Assembly: GCA_963780655.1 (NCBI GenBank)
Contig: CAWACP010000003.1
Span: forward strand, 1 to 64,000
DNA: 64,000 nucleotides
Reading direction: 5' to 3'
Source: CAWACP01 sp963780655
GTDB lineage: Bacteria; Acidobacteriota; Terriglobia; Bryobacterales; Bryobacteraceae
Under the pieces are notes generated by a model. That model was not told where the DNA came from and did not search any database. It saw only the letters and a list, made by a program, of their open reading frames with translations. Position 1 is the stretch's first letter. Every line of letters begins with the position of its first letter. A program made the translations under genes and the position numbers. Below are positions 10,760-19,325 of this stretch, piece by piece.

Positions 10760-11999
10760 TATTCGATCGGCTGCGGAAGCCGTCTTTCGAGCTGAGTGCG
10801 GCCGAATCACCGCGAGCCTGATTCGTATCTCCGGCTCGTTCGACCGGGCAGAGGACGCGGTACAGGAAGCATTCGCCGCGGCGCTCGCCGCATGGCCGGA
10901 AAAAGGCATCCCCGAGAACCCGGGGGCGTGGATCATGGCGGTGGCGCATCGCAGGCTGATCGACGCCGTCCGGCGGGAGCGTACGCGGGTGGCGAAGCAG
11001 GATGCGCTGCGCGCCGAAATGGACGGCGCCGATTCGACCGGCCCGGATTGGGACAGATCCCCCATGGAATACCCGGACGACCGATTACGGCTGATGTTTA
11101 CCTGCTGCCATCCGGCGCTGAACCGCGAGGCTCAGGTGGCGCTGACGCTGCGGACGCTCGGCGGGTTGAGCACTCCCGAGATTGCGCGCGCGTTCCTGGT
11201 TCCTGAGCCGACCCTCGCCCAACGGCTGGTGCGCGCCAAAAGGAAAATCCAGGAGGCGCGCATCCCTTACGAGACGCCGTCGCCCGATCGCCTGGGCGAG
11301 CGGCTGGGGCCGGTACAGGCGGTTATCTATTTGATCTTCAACGAAGGCTACACGGCAAGTTCCGGCGATACGCTCATCCGCCGCGACCTGTGCGCCGAGG
11401 CGATCCGGCTGGCGCGCGTGCTTTGCTCGTTGCTTCCGCGTGAGCCGGAGAACATCGGCCTGCTGGCGCTGATGCTGCTGCACCACTCGCGCCGGGATGC
11501 ACGGACCGAGGACGGGGCGCTGGTCACGCTGGAGGAGCAGGACCGCTCGCGCTGGGACCGTCCGGCGATCGCTGAAGGTCTGGCGTTGCTGGAGCAGGTG
11601 TTGGGCCTCGGCCGGCCGGGACCTTATCAGCTTCAGGCCGCTATTGCGGCATTGCACTCGCAGGCGGCGTCGCCGGAGGAGACCGACTGGCCGCAGATCG
11701 CCGCCCTGTACGAAAAGCTGCGCGAGATAAATCCGTCTCCGGTGATCGCGCTGAATCACGGTGTGGCCATTGCGATGAGCAGGACGCTCGACGAAGGTTT
11801 GCGCAGGATCGATGAGCTGGGCGCCCTCGATCACTACTATCTGTTTCACGCGGCGCGAGCCGACATTCTGCGCCGCATGGGCCGCGCGTCCGAAGCCGCG
11901 GACGCGTACGATCGGGCAATCGCGCTGGCCACCAACCCGGTGGAATCCGCGTTCCTGCGGAGCAGGCTGGACGGAATTAACAAGGAGAAGCTGAAATGA
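10752..11999 (+). CDS. ECF42-type RNA polymerase sigma factor with C-terminal TPR domain
   Basis: A 415-residue sigma factor. Region 2 is at the N-terminus (DRAEDAVQEAFAAAL, then NPGAWIMAVAHRRLIDAVRR). Region 4 follows (LGGLSTPEIARAFLVPEPTLAQRLVRAKR). A long C-terminal extension has helical repeats (NHGVAIAMSRTLDEGL, FHAARADILRRMGR). ECF42 sigma factors carry such a TPR-like extension instead of an adjacent anti-sigma gene. I start at the ATG at 10752, which overlaps the DGPF gene. The frame extends upstream only into that gene. The stop overlaps the next ATG (ATGA). Confidence 0.88.
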   Translation: MADIRSAAEAVFRAECGRITASLIRISGSFDRAEDAVQEAFAAALAAWPEKGIPENPGAWIMAVAHRRLIDAVRRERTRVAKQDALRAEMDGADSTGPDWDRSPMEYPDDRLRLMFTCCHPALNREAQVALTLRTLGGLSTPEIARAFLVPEPTLAQRLVRAKRKIQEARIPYETPSPDRLGERLGPVQAVIYLIFNEGYTASSGDTLIRRDLCAEAIRLARVLCSLLPREPENIGLLALMLLHHSRRDARTEDGALVTLEEQDRSRWDRPAIAEGLALLEQVLGLGRPGPYQLQAAIAALHSQAASPEETDWPQIAALYEKLREINPSPVIALNHGVAIAMSRTLDEGLRRIDELGALDHYYLFHAARADILRRMGRASEAADAYDRAIALATNPVESAFLRSRLDGINKEKLK

Positions 12000-12439
12000 A
12001 ACCAGTAGTCCTGTTACGAATAGCAGCCGTTCTGATGTTTCTTCACTTTGCCGGGCACACGGTTGGCATGTTGCAGGGGCCGTCGCACGGCGCGGCGGAG
12101 ATTGCCGTACAAGCGTTTATGCGGGGCTCACAGTTTGACTTCATGGGGTCGAATCGAAGCTACTGGGATTTCTTCCTCGGCTTCGGATATGCCGCCAGCC
12201 TGAGCATGCTGCTGCAGACCGTGCTGCTCTGGCTTCTGGCCGGATTGGCCAGAACCGATCCGATCCGCTCGCGGCCATTTATCGCTGTGTTCGTGGTTGC
12301 GTGGGTTGCGGAAATCCCGCTGGATGCGCGATATTTCTTCGCCGCGCCGCTGATCTTCGCGATCGCGATGGCGATTGTCCTGGCGCTGGCCTGGGTGGCC
12401 GCCGGGCGCGGCCCCGTCGTCAGCTCACAACGCGCTTGA
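11996..12439 (+). CDS. Small integral membrane protein of the ECF42 cluster
   Basis: A 147-residue protein with four probable membrane segments (LLRIAAVLMFLHFAGHTVGML; FLGFGYAASLSMLLQTVLLW; IAVFVVAWVAEI; LIFAIAMAIVLALAWVA). Its start overlaps the sigma-factor stop, so it is the last gene of this operon. I do not recognise a named family. Homologues typically sit in similar small operons. The 3' end overlaps the convergent ABC permease by 20 bases. Confidence 0.75.
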   Translation: MKPVVLLRIAAVLMFLHFAGHTVGMLQGPSHGAAEIAVQAFMRGSQFDFMGSNRSYWDFFLGFGYAASLSMLLQTVLLWLLAGLARTDPIRSRPFIAVFVVAWVAEIPLDARYFFAAPLIFAIAMAIVLALAWVAAGRGPVVSSQRA

Positions 12440-13259
12440 GGAACGTCCGCGTGCCCGCGACGAACGTGGCCGTGTTAGCCACAATCAACACCGCGATTAT
12501 CCAGCGCATACCGAGCGTCGGGATCTCGTGCCCATGGAACGGCGGAGCCATGCTGTAACGCAGCCCCTCGGAGCAGTAAGTAAGCGGATTGATGAGCGTG
12601 ATGATCTGATACCAGCGGACGCGGCTGAGGGCGGCCCACGGATAGTAAGTGCAGCCGGTGAAGATCAGGGGCGTGAAGATCAGCGAGAACATCAGGCTGA
12701 TGTGTTCCGGGCGGATGACCGTGCCAAGGAACAGTCCGATGATGGCGCCGGTGGCCGCGGTCAGCACGATCATGAGCGCCAGTACAGGCAGGCGGTCGGT
12801 GCGGACGGCGAACGAGTGGCCGAGAATCAGCGCGGCCAGCGGGAAGATCACCGCCCCGGCGATAATGCCGCGGACGGTCGCGAGCAGGACCTTCTCGGCC
12901 GCTACCAGCCAGACCGGTTGTGGGGCCAGCAGCCGGTCGTCGATCTCGCGCGCGAAGCCGAGGTCGATCACCAGCGGCAGCGTGACGCCCTGCAGCGCCG
13001 CGAGAAGCGCCGATAGTCCCACGATCCCGGGCAGCAGCAGCGCCGTGAAGCCTTCGGCCGCCAGGCCAATGCCGGGTAGAATCTTGCCGAAGATGAACAG
13101 AAAGAACAGCGGCTGGATGAGCGCCTGCACCAGGAACTGGATGAATTCACGGCCGGTGACCACCAGGTCGCGGCGCAGCGTGGCGAAGAACGCACCCATC
13201 GCCAGACGCACCGCGCTTTCTTCGTATCGGACGCGCACAGGCAAAGCGGCCGTGCTCAT
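12420..13259 (-). CDS. ABC-2 type transporter permease
   Basis: A 279-residue ABC-2 permease with six hydrophobic segments. They include FIQFLVQALIQPLFFLFIFG near residue 40 and a late ISLMFSLIFTPLIFTGCTYYPW, a classic ABC-2 motif before the last helices. The start overlaps the stop of the ATPase gene (4 bases), so the two form a DrrA/DrrB-like exporter. The substrate is unknown. Such pairs export drugs, polysaccharides or lipids. Confidence 0.88.
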   Translation of the reverse strand: MSTAALPVRVRYEESAVRLAMGAFFATLRRDLVVTGREFIQFLVQALIQPLFFLFIFGKILPGIGLAAEGFTALLLPGIVGLSALLAALQGVTLPLVIDLGFAREIDDRLLAPQPVWLVAAEKVLLATVRGIIAGAVIFPLAALILGHSFAVRTDRLPVLALMIVLTAATGAIIGLFLGTVIRPEHISLMFSLIFTPLIFTGCTYYPWAALSRVRWYQIITLINPLTYCSEGLRYSMAPPFHGHEIPTLGMRWIIAVLIVANTATFVAGTRTFLKRVVS

Positions 13260-14299
13260 CGCAGGTGCCTCCCGGTGAGATAGATGAAAACCTCTTCGAG
13301 CGAAGCCTGTTTCACGCTAACGTCGCGCACGCGGCCGCCGGCGTCGAGAACTGCCTGAGCCGCGGGACCGATCAGCGCGCCGGCTTCATGCGCATAAATT
13401 CGGAATGTGGCGACGCCGTGCGCCGGTCCGAATCCGGACGGTTCGGCCGCCGCCGCTGCGGCGGCACTCGCCGCCTCCAGCACCTCTTCCACTTTGGTCA
13501 CGCGGGGCAGTCGGCGCAACCCGTCCAGCAGACGCTCTCGCAGCAGATCCTGATCCGGAGCGGACTCATCGAACTGCACGCGGATTTCGAGCGCATTGCC
13601 GCCGGGGATGAGTTTCTTCAATTCCGCGGGCGTGTCATCCACCAGGATGCGGCCGTGATCCATCACCGCGATCCGCCGGCAGAGCTGGTCGGCCTCATCC
13701 ATGTCGTGCGTGGTCAGCAGAATGGTCACGCCGCGAGCATTCAGCGCGCGCACACGGTCCCAGATGAACAGGCGCGACTGCGGGTCCAGATTATTGGTGG
13801 GCTCGTCCAGGAACAGCACATCGGGTTCGTGCATCAGCGCGCGGGCAATCATCAGGCGCTGCGCCATGCCGCCGGAGTAACGGTCCACTTTTTCTTTGGC
13901 GCGGTCGGCGAGGCCAAGCTCGTCCAGAAGCTGCGAAGCCATCGCCTCGCGCTGGCGTCGCGGCACGCCATGGTAGGCGGCATGGAACGTGAGAATCTCA
14001 CGGACGCGAAGGCTGCGGTCCAGATTACTGCGCTGCGGGACGACGGCGATCCGTTGCTTCACGCGAATAGCATCGCCGGAGACATCGAAGCCCATCACGG
14101 ATGCCGATCCGCTGGTGGGAACTACCGCGGTTGTCAGTACGCCGATGGTGGTAGTCTTGCCGGCGCCGTTAGGCCCGAGGAGCCCGAAGACCTCACCCTG
14201 CCGCACTTGGAACGATACGCCGTCGACTGCGTTGAACTTCGCCTGCTGATAGCGTTTGACCAGATTGGCGACGGCGATGGCAGGGGTGGCGTTGGTCAT
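13256..14299 (-). CDS. ABC transporter ATP-binding protein (DrrA-like)
   Basis: A 347-residue ATPase with Walker A GPNGAGKTTT, signature YSGGMAQRL, Walker B VLFLDEPTNNLDP and the H-loop TTHDMDEA. The C-terminal DUF4162-like domain is typical of DrrA-type exporters and is interrupted by an alanine run (about 280-295). I start at ATG 14299 (MTNATP). An upstream ATG at 14362 lies inside the palindromic repeat and is less likely. It is translationally coupled to the permease. Confidence 0.88.
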   Translation of the reverse strand: MTNATPAIAVANLVKRYQQAKFNAVDGVSFQVRQGEVFGLLGPNGAGKTTTIGVLTTAVVPTSGSASVMGFDVSGDAIRVKQRIAVVPQRSNLDRSLRVREILTFHAAYHGVPRRQREAMASQLLDELGLADRAKEKVDRYSGGMAQRLMIARALMHEPDVLFLDEPTNNLDPQSRLFIWDRVRALNARGVTILLTTHDMDEADQLCRRIAVMDHGRILVDDTPAELKKLIPGGNALEIRVQFDESAPDQDLLRERLLDGLRRLPRVTKVEEVLEAASAAAAAAAEPSGFGPAHGVATFRIYAHEAGALIGPAAQAVLDAGGRVRDVSVKQASLEEVFIYLTGRHLR

Positions 14300-14333
14300 C
14301 GGGAGGGGATTGCTCTTTTTTAGCACACTGGTG

Positions 14334-14386
14334 TGCAGGCTGAAGCCTACTCTACTGCGCATTGTAGAGCGGGCTTTTAGCCTGCA
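14334..14386. repeat. Bipartite GCAGGC hairpin repeat, copy 1
   Basis: Two inverted half-units, TGCAGGCTGAAGCC(T) and (A)GGCTTTTAGCCTGCA, separated by about 20 bases. Each can fold into a hairpin and the two are mirror images. It lies between the 5' end of the ABC exporter and the 3' end of trxB. Similar units occur at many intergenic sites in the window. Confidence 0.8.
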
Positions 14387-14389
14387 TTG

Positions 14390-15313
14390 TTAGTGGCCTT
14401 CGGCTTCGAGGAAGCGCTCCACTTCGATGGCGGCCATGCAGCCGGCGCCTGACGCGGTGATGGCCTGACGATAAATGCGATCCTGCACATCGCCCGCGTG
14501 AAACACGCCCGTCACGCTGGTGCGCGCTCCACCGTGGGAGACGACGTAACCTTCATCGTCCAGATCCACCTGGCCCACGAACGATTTTGTGTTGGGGATG
14601 TGTCCTATGGCGACGAAGAATCCGTCCACATCGCGATGCCAGGTTTCGCCGGTGCGCACGTTGCGGAGTTTGACGGCGGTAACCATGTGCTTCTCGGGGT
14701 CGAGAACGTCGTCAACCACGGTGTTCGGAACCAGCAGGATCTTCGGATTCGCCAGCGTGCGCTCCACCATGATTTTGGACGCGCGGAAGTGTTCGCGGCG
14801 ATGAACGACGGCAACCTCGTCGGCAAACCGGGTGAGGAAATTCGCCTCTTCCATTGCGGAATCGCCGCCGCCGACCACGATCACTTTTTTTCCTCTATAG
14901 AAAAAACCGTCACAGGTGGCGCACGAGCTGACACCGTGTCCAATGAGCTTCTGTTCATTGGGCAGATTCAGCCAGCGCGCGGAGGCGCCCGACGCGATAA
15001 TCACCGAACGGGCAACATGCCACTCGCCATCGATGTTCAGGCGGAAGGGACGTTTGGAGAGGTCGGCTTCGATGACCGAGCCGTGGACGTAATCGGCGCC
15101 GAAGTGTTCAGCCTGGCGGCGGATGTTTTCGACCAGTTCGGGCCCCTGAACGCCCTGTGGGAAGCCCGGAAAATTCTCCACGAGGGTGGTGATGGACAAC
15201 TGCCCGCCGGGCTCATGTCCGCCGACGACAAGGGGCTTGAGATTTGCGCGCGCGGCATAGATTGCGGCTGTGTTTCCGGCGCAGCCGGAGCCAACGATGA
15301 TCACATTTCGCAT
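14390..15313 (-). CDS. trxB: Thioredoxin reductase
   Basis: A 307-residue flavoprotein. The FAD-binding motif IVGSGCAGNTAAIYAAR is at the N-terminus, the redox-active CATC at 131-134 within CATCDG, the NADPH-binding VVGGGDSAMEEA at about 147-158, and the C-terminal FAD motif GVFHAGDV. It reduces thioredoxin with NADPH in the cytoplasm. The length is normal for bacterial TrxB. One variation is Cys where Pro is usual in the GSGPAG motif. It is a single gene that ends inside a palindromic repeat. Confidence 0.93.
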   Translation of the reverse strand: MRNVIIVGSGCAGNTAAIYAARANLKPLVVGGHEPGGQLSITTLVENFPGFPQGVQGPELVENIRRQAEHFGADYVHGSVIEADLSKRPFRLNIDGEWHVARSVIIASGASARWLNLPNEQKLIGHGVSSCATCDGFFYRGKKVIVVGGGDSAMEEANFLTRFADEVAVVHRREHFRASKIMVERTLANPKILLVPNTVVDDVLDPEKHMVTAVKLRNVRTGETWHRDVDGFFVAIGHIPNTKSFVGQVDLDDEGYVVSHGGARTSVTGVFHAGDVQDRIYRQAITASGAGCMAAIEVERFLEAEGH

Positions 15314-15387
15314 GCGGGAGTCTGGAGGAGATCCAGGCTTTCATGCTAGCACCCCGCCGCCGGTGGGAAAGCGACGGCGGGTGAACC

Positions 15388-16086
15388 TTAGCGGCTTCCA
15401 GCGGCAGTCCTGCGGCGCAGGAACGCCAGACCGATCAGCGCGGAACCCATCAGCGCCAGTGTTCCAGGCTCGGGAACCGCGGAGCCCGTGATGATGCCGT
15501 TACCGCACGTCGCGGACGAGAACTGGAATGTCACGTTGCCGGACTTGAATGCATTCAGGAACGTCACGCCGGGTGTAAAGCTCAGCGTAACGTCGAACGG
15601 AGATCCACCGCCGCCGCCGACAATCATGGATCCGTTGCTGCCGGGGACCAGCGTGCCTCCGGAAGCCCAGACGTCGTCAGTGTTGCGATAGATGACGCCC
15701 GACGGATTTCCGAGAACCGTCTGCGCGTTTAAAACGCCGCTGATCTGATACAGATCCCCCGCGGTCATGCCGTTATGGCCGATGAGCGGTATGGCGTACG
15801 TGTACGCGCCGGCGACGGAGAACAGCAGGTCGCCTGGGTTCAGCGTCACGCCGAATTGTGTGAACGGCGTGAGGGTCGTGTCCGGGCCGAAGTTGAAGAA
15901 CAGATTCGCCACGGCGGTGTCAGTAGTAGTGTTCACCACGACGTTGCCGCCCTGGATTCCGAACTCGGAGATCGCGCCGATAACGCAACTCGGATCATTG
16001 CAAGTGTTGCCGGTTAATGTAATCGTTGTGGCGAAAACGGGAGCCGCAGCGACAAGCAGGAGAAGGGCCAGGCTGATAAGTTTCAC
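15388..16086 (-). CDS. PEP-CTERM sorting-domain protein
   Basis: A 232-residue secreted protein. An N-terminal signal peptide (ISLALLLLVAAAPVFA) is followed by a beta-rich, low-lysine middle. The C-terminal PEP-CTERM tail is VPEPGTLALMGSALIGLAFL followed by an Arg cluster. The tail is recognised by exosortase, which anchors or processes the protein at the surface. The mature part has four cysteines and a glycine run, with no enzyme motif. Its 5' side is an unusually structured intergenic region. Confidence 0.88.
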   Translation of the reverse strand: MKLISLALLLLVAAAPVFATTITLTGNTCNDPSCVIGAISEFGIQGGNVVVNTTTDTAVANLFFNFGPDTTLTPFTQFGVTLNPGDLLFSVAGAYTYAIPLIGHNGMTAGDLYQISGVLNAQTVLGNPSGVIYRNTDDVWASGGTLVPGSNGSMIVGGGGGSPFDVTLSFTPGVTFLNAFKSGNVTFQFSSATCGNGIITGSAVPEPGTLALMGSALIGLAFLRRRTAAGSR

Positions 16087-16372
16087 AAAATCACCTGATT
16101 GAAAATGCCATCCGGACCCGTCGATCGGAATGGAACGGCCGGGTGGGCGGTATTAGACCCTGGCGCAGTACCAGGGCGGGTCGGGGTTCTGGTACCCCTC
16201 AGGAGAGCCATCCTGGGCAGAGGCTTGCAAGCGAAACCACAACGAACCGGTTTTCGATGCTGCAATTTCCTCAGACTCCGAAGGGGGTGGGTGCGCACTC
16301 GCACCCAGTGCGGAATAATTCGCGGTCACACTCAGTTAAATCCGCGCCGGGACGCGATCCCGGAGCGGCGCG
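16087..16372. other. Highly structured intergenic region
   Basis: This 286-base gap contains three strong hairpins: CCCTGG-N7-CCAGGG near 16161-16179, GGGGT-N6-ACCCC near 16184-16199, and GGGTGCG-CACT-CGCACCC near 16286-16303. It separates divergent genes, a PEP-CTERM gene leftward and a histidine kinase rightward. The first two could be a leader RNA of the PEP-CTERM gene. I could not match it to a known riboswitch core. Confidence 0.45.
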
Positions 16373-17401
16373 ATGACGTCGCCGAACCTGCTGGCGCGCA
16401 TCGTGGACCTGGCGGATGACGCCATTATCTCCATCGATGCGGACCAGCGAATCGTGCTTTTCAATCAGGGCGCGGAGCGCATCTTCGGGTACCGGCACGC
16501 CGAGGTATCCGGAAAGCCACTCGATGTTCTGCTGCCGGCGCGCGCCACTGCGGTTCACCGCCGCCATGTACACGAATTCGGCGCCTCGTCGGCAACCTCG
16601 CGCCGCATGGGAGAACGGCGCGAGATCGGTGGCCGGCGGAAGAACGGTTCGGAGTTCCCGGCGGAAGCTTCTATCTCCAAAGTCGAACTCGACGGCCAGA
16701 TCGTCTATACCGTAATCCTGCGCGACGTGACTGACCGTAAGCTTGCCGAGGAGCAGATGGCCAGCTCTCTGCGCGAGAAGGAAGCGCTGCTGCGTGAGGT
16801 TCACCACCGCGTTCGCAACAACCTGCAGGTAATCTACAGCATGCTCGGTCTGCAGGCGCGAGCCATACCGGACGCGGCTTTGCGCCGGGTATTTCTGGAA
16901 AGCCAGGGCCGCGTTCAGTCGATGGCCCTGTTACACAACAGCCTGTATGAATCCGGCAGCTTCTCCGATATTTCTTTCCCTGAGTACGTGGACCAGCTCT
17001 GCGCCGATCTTTGGCGTTCGTATTCAGTGAAACGCGAGCGCATCCGCTTATCGACGCGGGTAGACTCAATTTCTCTGAGCCTTGACCAGGCAGTTCCCTG
17101 TGGCCTGATTATCAACGAGCTGGTGTCGAATTCGCTCAAATACGCCTTCGCCGATGGCCGTGAGGGCGAAATCCGAATCGAATTGCAGCAAGCGGGGGAC
17201 TCGATGCTGCGCCTCATCGTAGCGGACAACGGCGTGGGTCTTCCGCCCGGCGTAGACCCGGCCAGCACGAAATCGGTGGGCTTGCGCCTGGTACGAAGCG
17301 TGGCGGAGCAGCTGTCGGCAAATGTCGAGATAACCTCCGGACCAGGCGTCGAAGCGCGGCTGACGTTCCCGAGCAGGCCGCTCATCTTACGTGCAGGCTG
17401 A
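16373..17401 (+). CDS. PAS-domain sensor histidine kinase (HisKA_2 type)
   Basis: A 342-residue soluble kinase. PAS domain residues are about 8-125 (DDAIISIDADQRIVLFNQGAERIFGY; VILRDVTDRKLAEEQ). The HisKA_2 phospho-acceptor box is LLREVHHRVRNNLQVIYSML. The ATPase domain has N box IINELVSNSLKYAF, G1 box VADNGVGLP and a glycine-rich end. There are no membrane segments, so it senses a cytoplasmic signal. No response regulator is adjacent. The C-terminal residues RAG and the stop TGA come from a palindromic repeat. Confidence 0.88.
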   Translation: MTSPNLLARIVDLADDAIISIDADQRIVLFNQGAERIFGYRHAEVSGKPLDVLLPARATAVHRRHVHEFGASSATSRRMGERREIGGRRKNGSEFPAEASISKVELDGQIVYTVILRDVTDRKLAEEQMASSLREKEALLREVHHRVRNNLQVIYSMLGLQARAIPDAALRRVFLESQGRVQSMALLHNSLYESGSFSDISFPEYVDQLCADLWRSYSVKRERIRLSTRVDSISLSLDQAVPCGLIINELVSNSLKYAFADGREGEIRIELQQAGDSMLRLIVADNGVGLPPGVDPASTKSVGLRLVRSVAEQLSANVEITSGPGVEARLTFPSRPLILRAG

Positions 17402-17454
17402 AGCCTGCTCAACTACGGATCGTAAAGCGACAGTAGAGCAGGCTTTCAGCCTGC
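17392..17454. repeat. Bipartite GCAGGC hairpin repeat, copy 2 (provides a stop codon)
   Basis: The first half (TGCAGGCTGAAGCCTGC) overlaps the last codons of the histidine kinase and supplies its TGA. The second half is GCAGGCTTTCAGCCTGC. It lies head-to-tail between the kinase and the next gene. Confidence 0.82.
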
Positions 17455-17478
17455 ATTCTTCGAGCCTACACTTGTACG

Positions 17479-18387
17479 ATGCTCGTTCTCGGTGAAGATC
17501 AGATCCGTTCCTTCCTGCACACCCCGGATCTCGTCGCGGCCATGGAGAAAGCACTGGCCGATTTCTCGACGGGTCGAATCCGTCAGCCGGTCCGGACTGT
17601 GGTTCCCCTGCCGGAACATGGAGGGCTCATCGCGTTTATGCCGGCGGCCGATGACGAGTTCATCGGCGTCAAGCTGGTGACTGTTTACGAGGGGAATGCG
17701 GCGCACGGGCTGCCCACGCACCTCGCGAGCATCCAGTTGTTCCGAGCGGCCACCGGAGAGCCGGTCGCTTTGTTCGACGGACGGCTGATCACTGAAATGC
17801 GCACCGCCGCTGTCTCCGCCGTCGCCACCCGGCTGCTCTCGAAGCAGGACGCGCGCGTGCTCGCGTTGATCGGCAGCGGAGTACAGGCGCGCGCCCACGC
17901 CCGGGCGCTTCGCTACGTGCGCGCGTTCGAGGAGGTTCGGGTCTGGAGTCCGGTGATCGATCACGCTCGGAAGTGCGCCGCGGAGATCGGCGCTATCGCG
18001 GTGGCCAGCGCGGAACAGGCCGTTCGGGACGCTGACGTGGTGGTCGTGGCCACTCATGCTGTCACGCCCGTGGTCCGCGGGGCATGGCTCAGCGCCGGCG
18101 CTTATGTCAATGCGATCGGCGCGATCGGGGCCGGAAAGCGCGAACTCGACGACGAGGCAATGAACGCGGCGGTAGTGGTGGAATCGCGCGACTCTGCGCT
18201 GATCGAATCCGCGGACATCGTCCAGTCCGGCGCGCAAATCTATGCCGAGCTCGGTGAGCTGCTGGCAGGGACGAAGCCCCTCCCCCCGGCGAGCTCCCGC
18301 GTCGTGTTCAAGTCACTCGGTATCGCGGTGGAAGATCTGGCAGCTGCAAAACTGGTCTACAAGGCGGCGGACGGCGCGGCGAAGTAG
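17479..18387 (+). CDS. Ornithine cyclodeaminase/mu-crystallin family protein
   Basis: A 302-residue NAD(P)-binding enzyme of the ornithine cyclodeaminase/mu-crystallin family. It has EMRTAAVSAVATRLL (substrate and nucleotide region), the Rossmann motif LALIGSGVQARAHARAL and the conserved late SLGIAVEDLAAAKLVY. Members are ornithine cyclodeaminase, alanine dehydrogenase or ketimine reductase. The catalytic Asp that separates cyclodeaminases is not clearly placed here, so I give no symbol. The 3' end overlaps the convergent threonine dehydratase-like gene by 31 bases. Confidence 0.85.
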   Translation: MLVLGEDQIRSFLHTPDLVAAMEKALADFSTGRIRQPVRTVVPLPEHGGLIAFMPAADDEFIGVKLVTVYEGNAAHGLPTHLASIQLFRAATGEPVALFDGRLITEMRTAAVSAVATRLLSKQDARVLALIGSGVQARAHARALRYVRAFEEVRVWSPVIDHARKCAAEIGAIAVASAEQAVRDADVVVVATHAVTPVVRGAWLSAGAYVNAIGAIGAGKRELDDEAMNAAVVVESRDSALIESADIVQSGAQIYAELGELLAGTKPLPPASSRVVFKSLGIAVEDLAAAKLVYKAADGAAK

Positions 18388-19325
18388 TCCATATCGACGT
18401 TGCCGCCCGACAAAACGACTCCCGGCCGCGCCACGTCCGGCGGCAGCTTGTGGAACAGCACGGCGGCAGCGGTAACGGCCCCACTCGGCTCAACGAGGAT
18501 CTTCATCCGTGTGAGCAGGAACATCACTGCCGCGCGAAGCTCGTCTTCGCTTACCAGCAGCACCTGCTCGACGTTGCGCTGAATCGCGGGGAATGTCAGC
18601 TCGCCAGGCGAGGACGCTCGCAAACCATCGGCCGAGGTGGCTGGAGCGGGCACGGAAACACGCTCGCCGCCCTGCAACGAGAGGAAGGTATCGTTGGCGT
18701 TCCGCGGCTCCACGCCGAAAATGCGGATATCGGGGTTCAGGCCTTTGGCCGCGATGGAACAGCCGGCGATGAGGCCGCCTCCGCCTACCGGCAGCACCAT
18801 CGCGTCCAGATCCGGGGCCTCGGCGAGCAGTTCCAGAGCGACGGTGCCCTGACCGGCGATGGTCCACGGATGATCGTAGGGCGGGATGAGCGTCGCCCCC
18901 GTTTCCCGGGAGATGCGGCGGCCGATCTCTTCACGGCTTTCGCGAAGCCGGTCGTAGATAACGACGGTGGCCCCGTAGGCGCGGGTGGCCTCCATCTTCG
19001 AGCGCGGCGCGTCATCGGGCATCACGATGGTGGCGGAGATGCCGGCCGCCGCGGCGGCAATGGCCACGGCCTGCGCATGATTACCCGAGGAATAGGCCAC
19101 CACGCCGCGGCTAAGGTCCGCCGGTGGAATGGAAGCGATGAAATTCGCCGCGCCACGGATCTTGAACGCCCCGCCGCGCTGGAGGTTCTCGCATTTGAAA
19201 AACGCCTCCACGCCCGCTCGCTGGTTGAACAGGCGCGAGGTCATCACCGGCGTACGATGCGCGATGGGCCGGATGCGTGCGGCCGCCTGTTCGATGTCCT
19301 CGAGTGAAACCGGGAGGGCGGTCAT
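18357..19325 (-). CDS. PLP-dependent threonine/serine dehydratase
   Basis: A 322-residue fold-type II PLP enzyme. The PLP lysine motif is GGAFKIRGAANFI, the substrate loop YSSGNHAQ and the phosphate-binding loop LPVGGGGLIAG. It deaminates threonine and/or serine to 2-oxoacids. There is no C-terminal ACT domain, so this is the catabolic or racemase-like short form rather than biosynthetic IlvA. I start at ATG 19325 (MTALPVSLED), which overlaps the upstream lnt stop by one base (TGATG). The longer frame enters lnt coding sequence. Confidence 0.87.
   Translation of the reverse strand: MTALPVSLEDIEQAAARIRPIAHRTPVMTSRLFNQRAGVEAFFKCENLQRGGAFKIRGAANFIASIPPADLSRGVVAYSSGNHAQAVAIAAAAAGISATIVMPDDAPRSKMEATRAYGATVVIYDRLRESREEIGRRISRETGATLIPPYDHPWTIAGQGTVALELLAEAPDLDAMVLPVGGGGLIAGCSIAAKGLNPDIRIFGVEPRNANDTFLSLQGGERVSVPAPATSADGLRASSPGELTFPAIQRNVEQVLLVSEDELRAAVMFLLTRMKILVEPSGAVTAAAVLFHKLPPDVARPGVVLSGGNVDMDYFAAPSAAL

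Noticed and set aside
14300..14362. Longer start for the ABC ATPase
   Set aside because: The upstream ATG is within the GCAGGC repeat, and the added residues are not part of the family domain.
16087..16372. c-di-GMP, fluoride or glycine riboswitch
   Set aside because: None of the invariant core sequences of these classes is present; only generic strong hairpins are.
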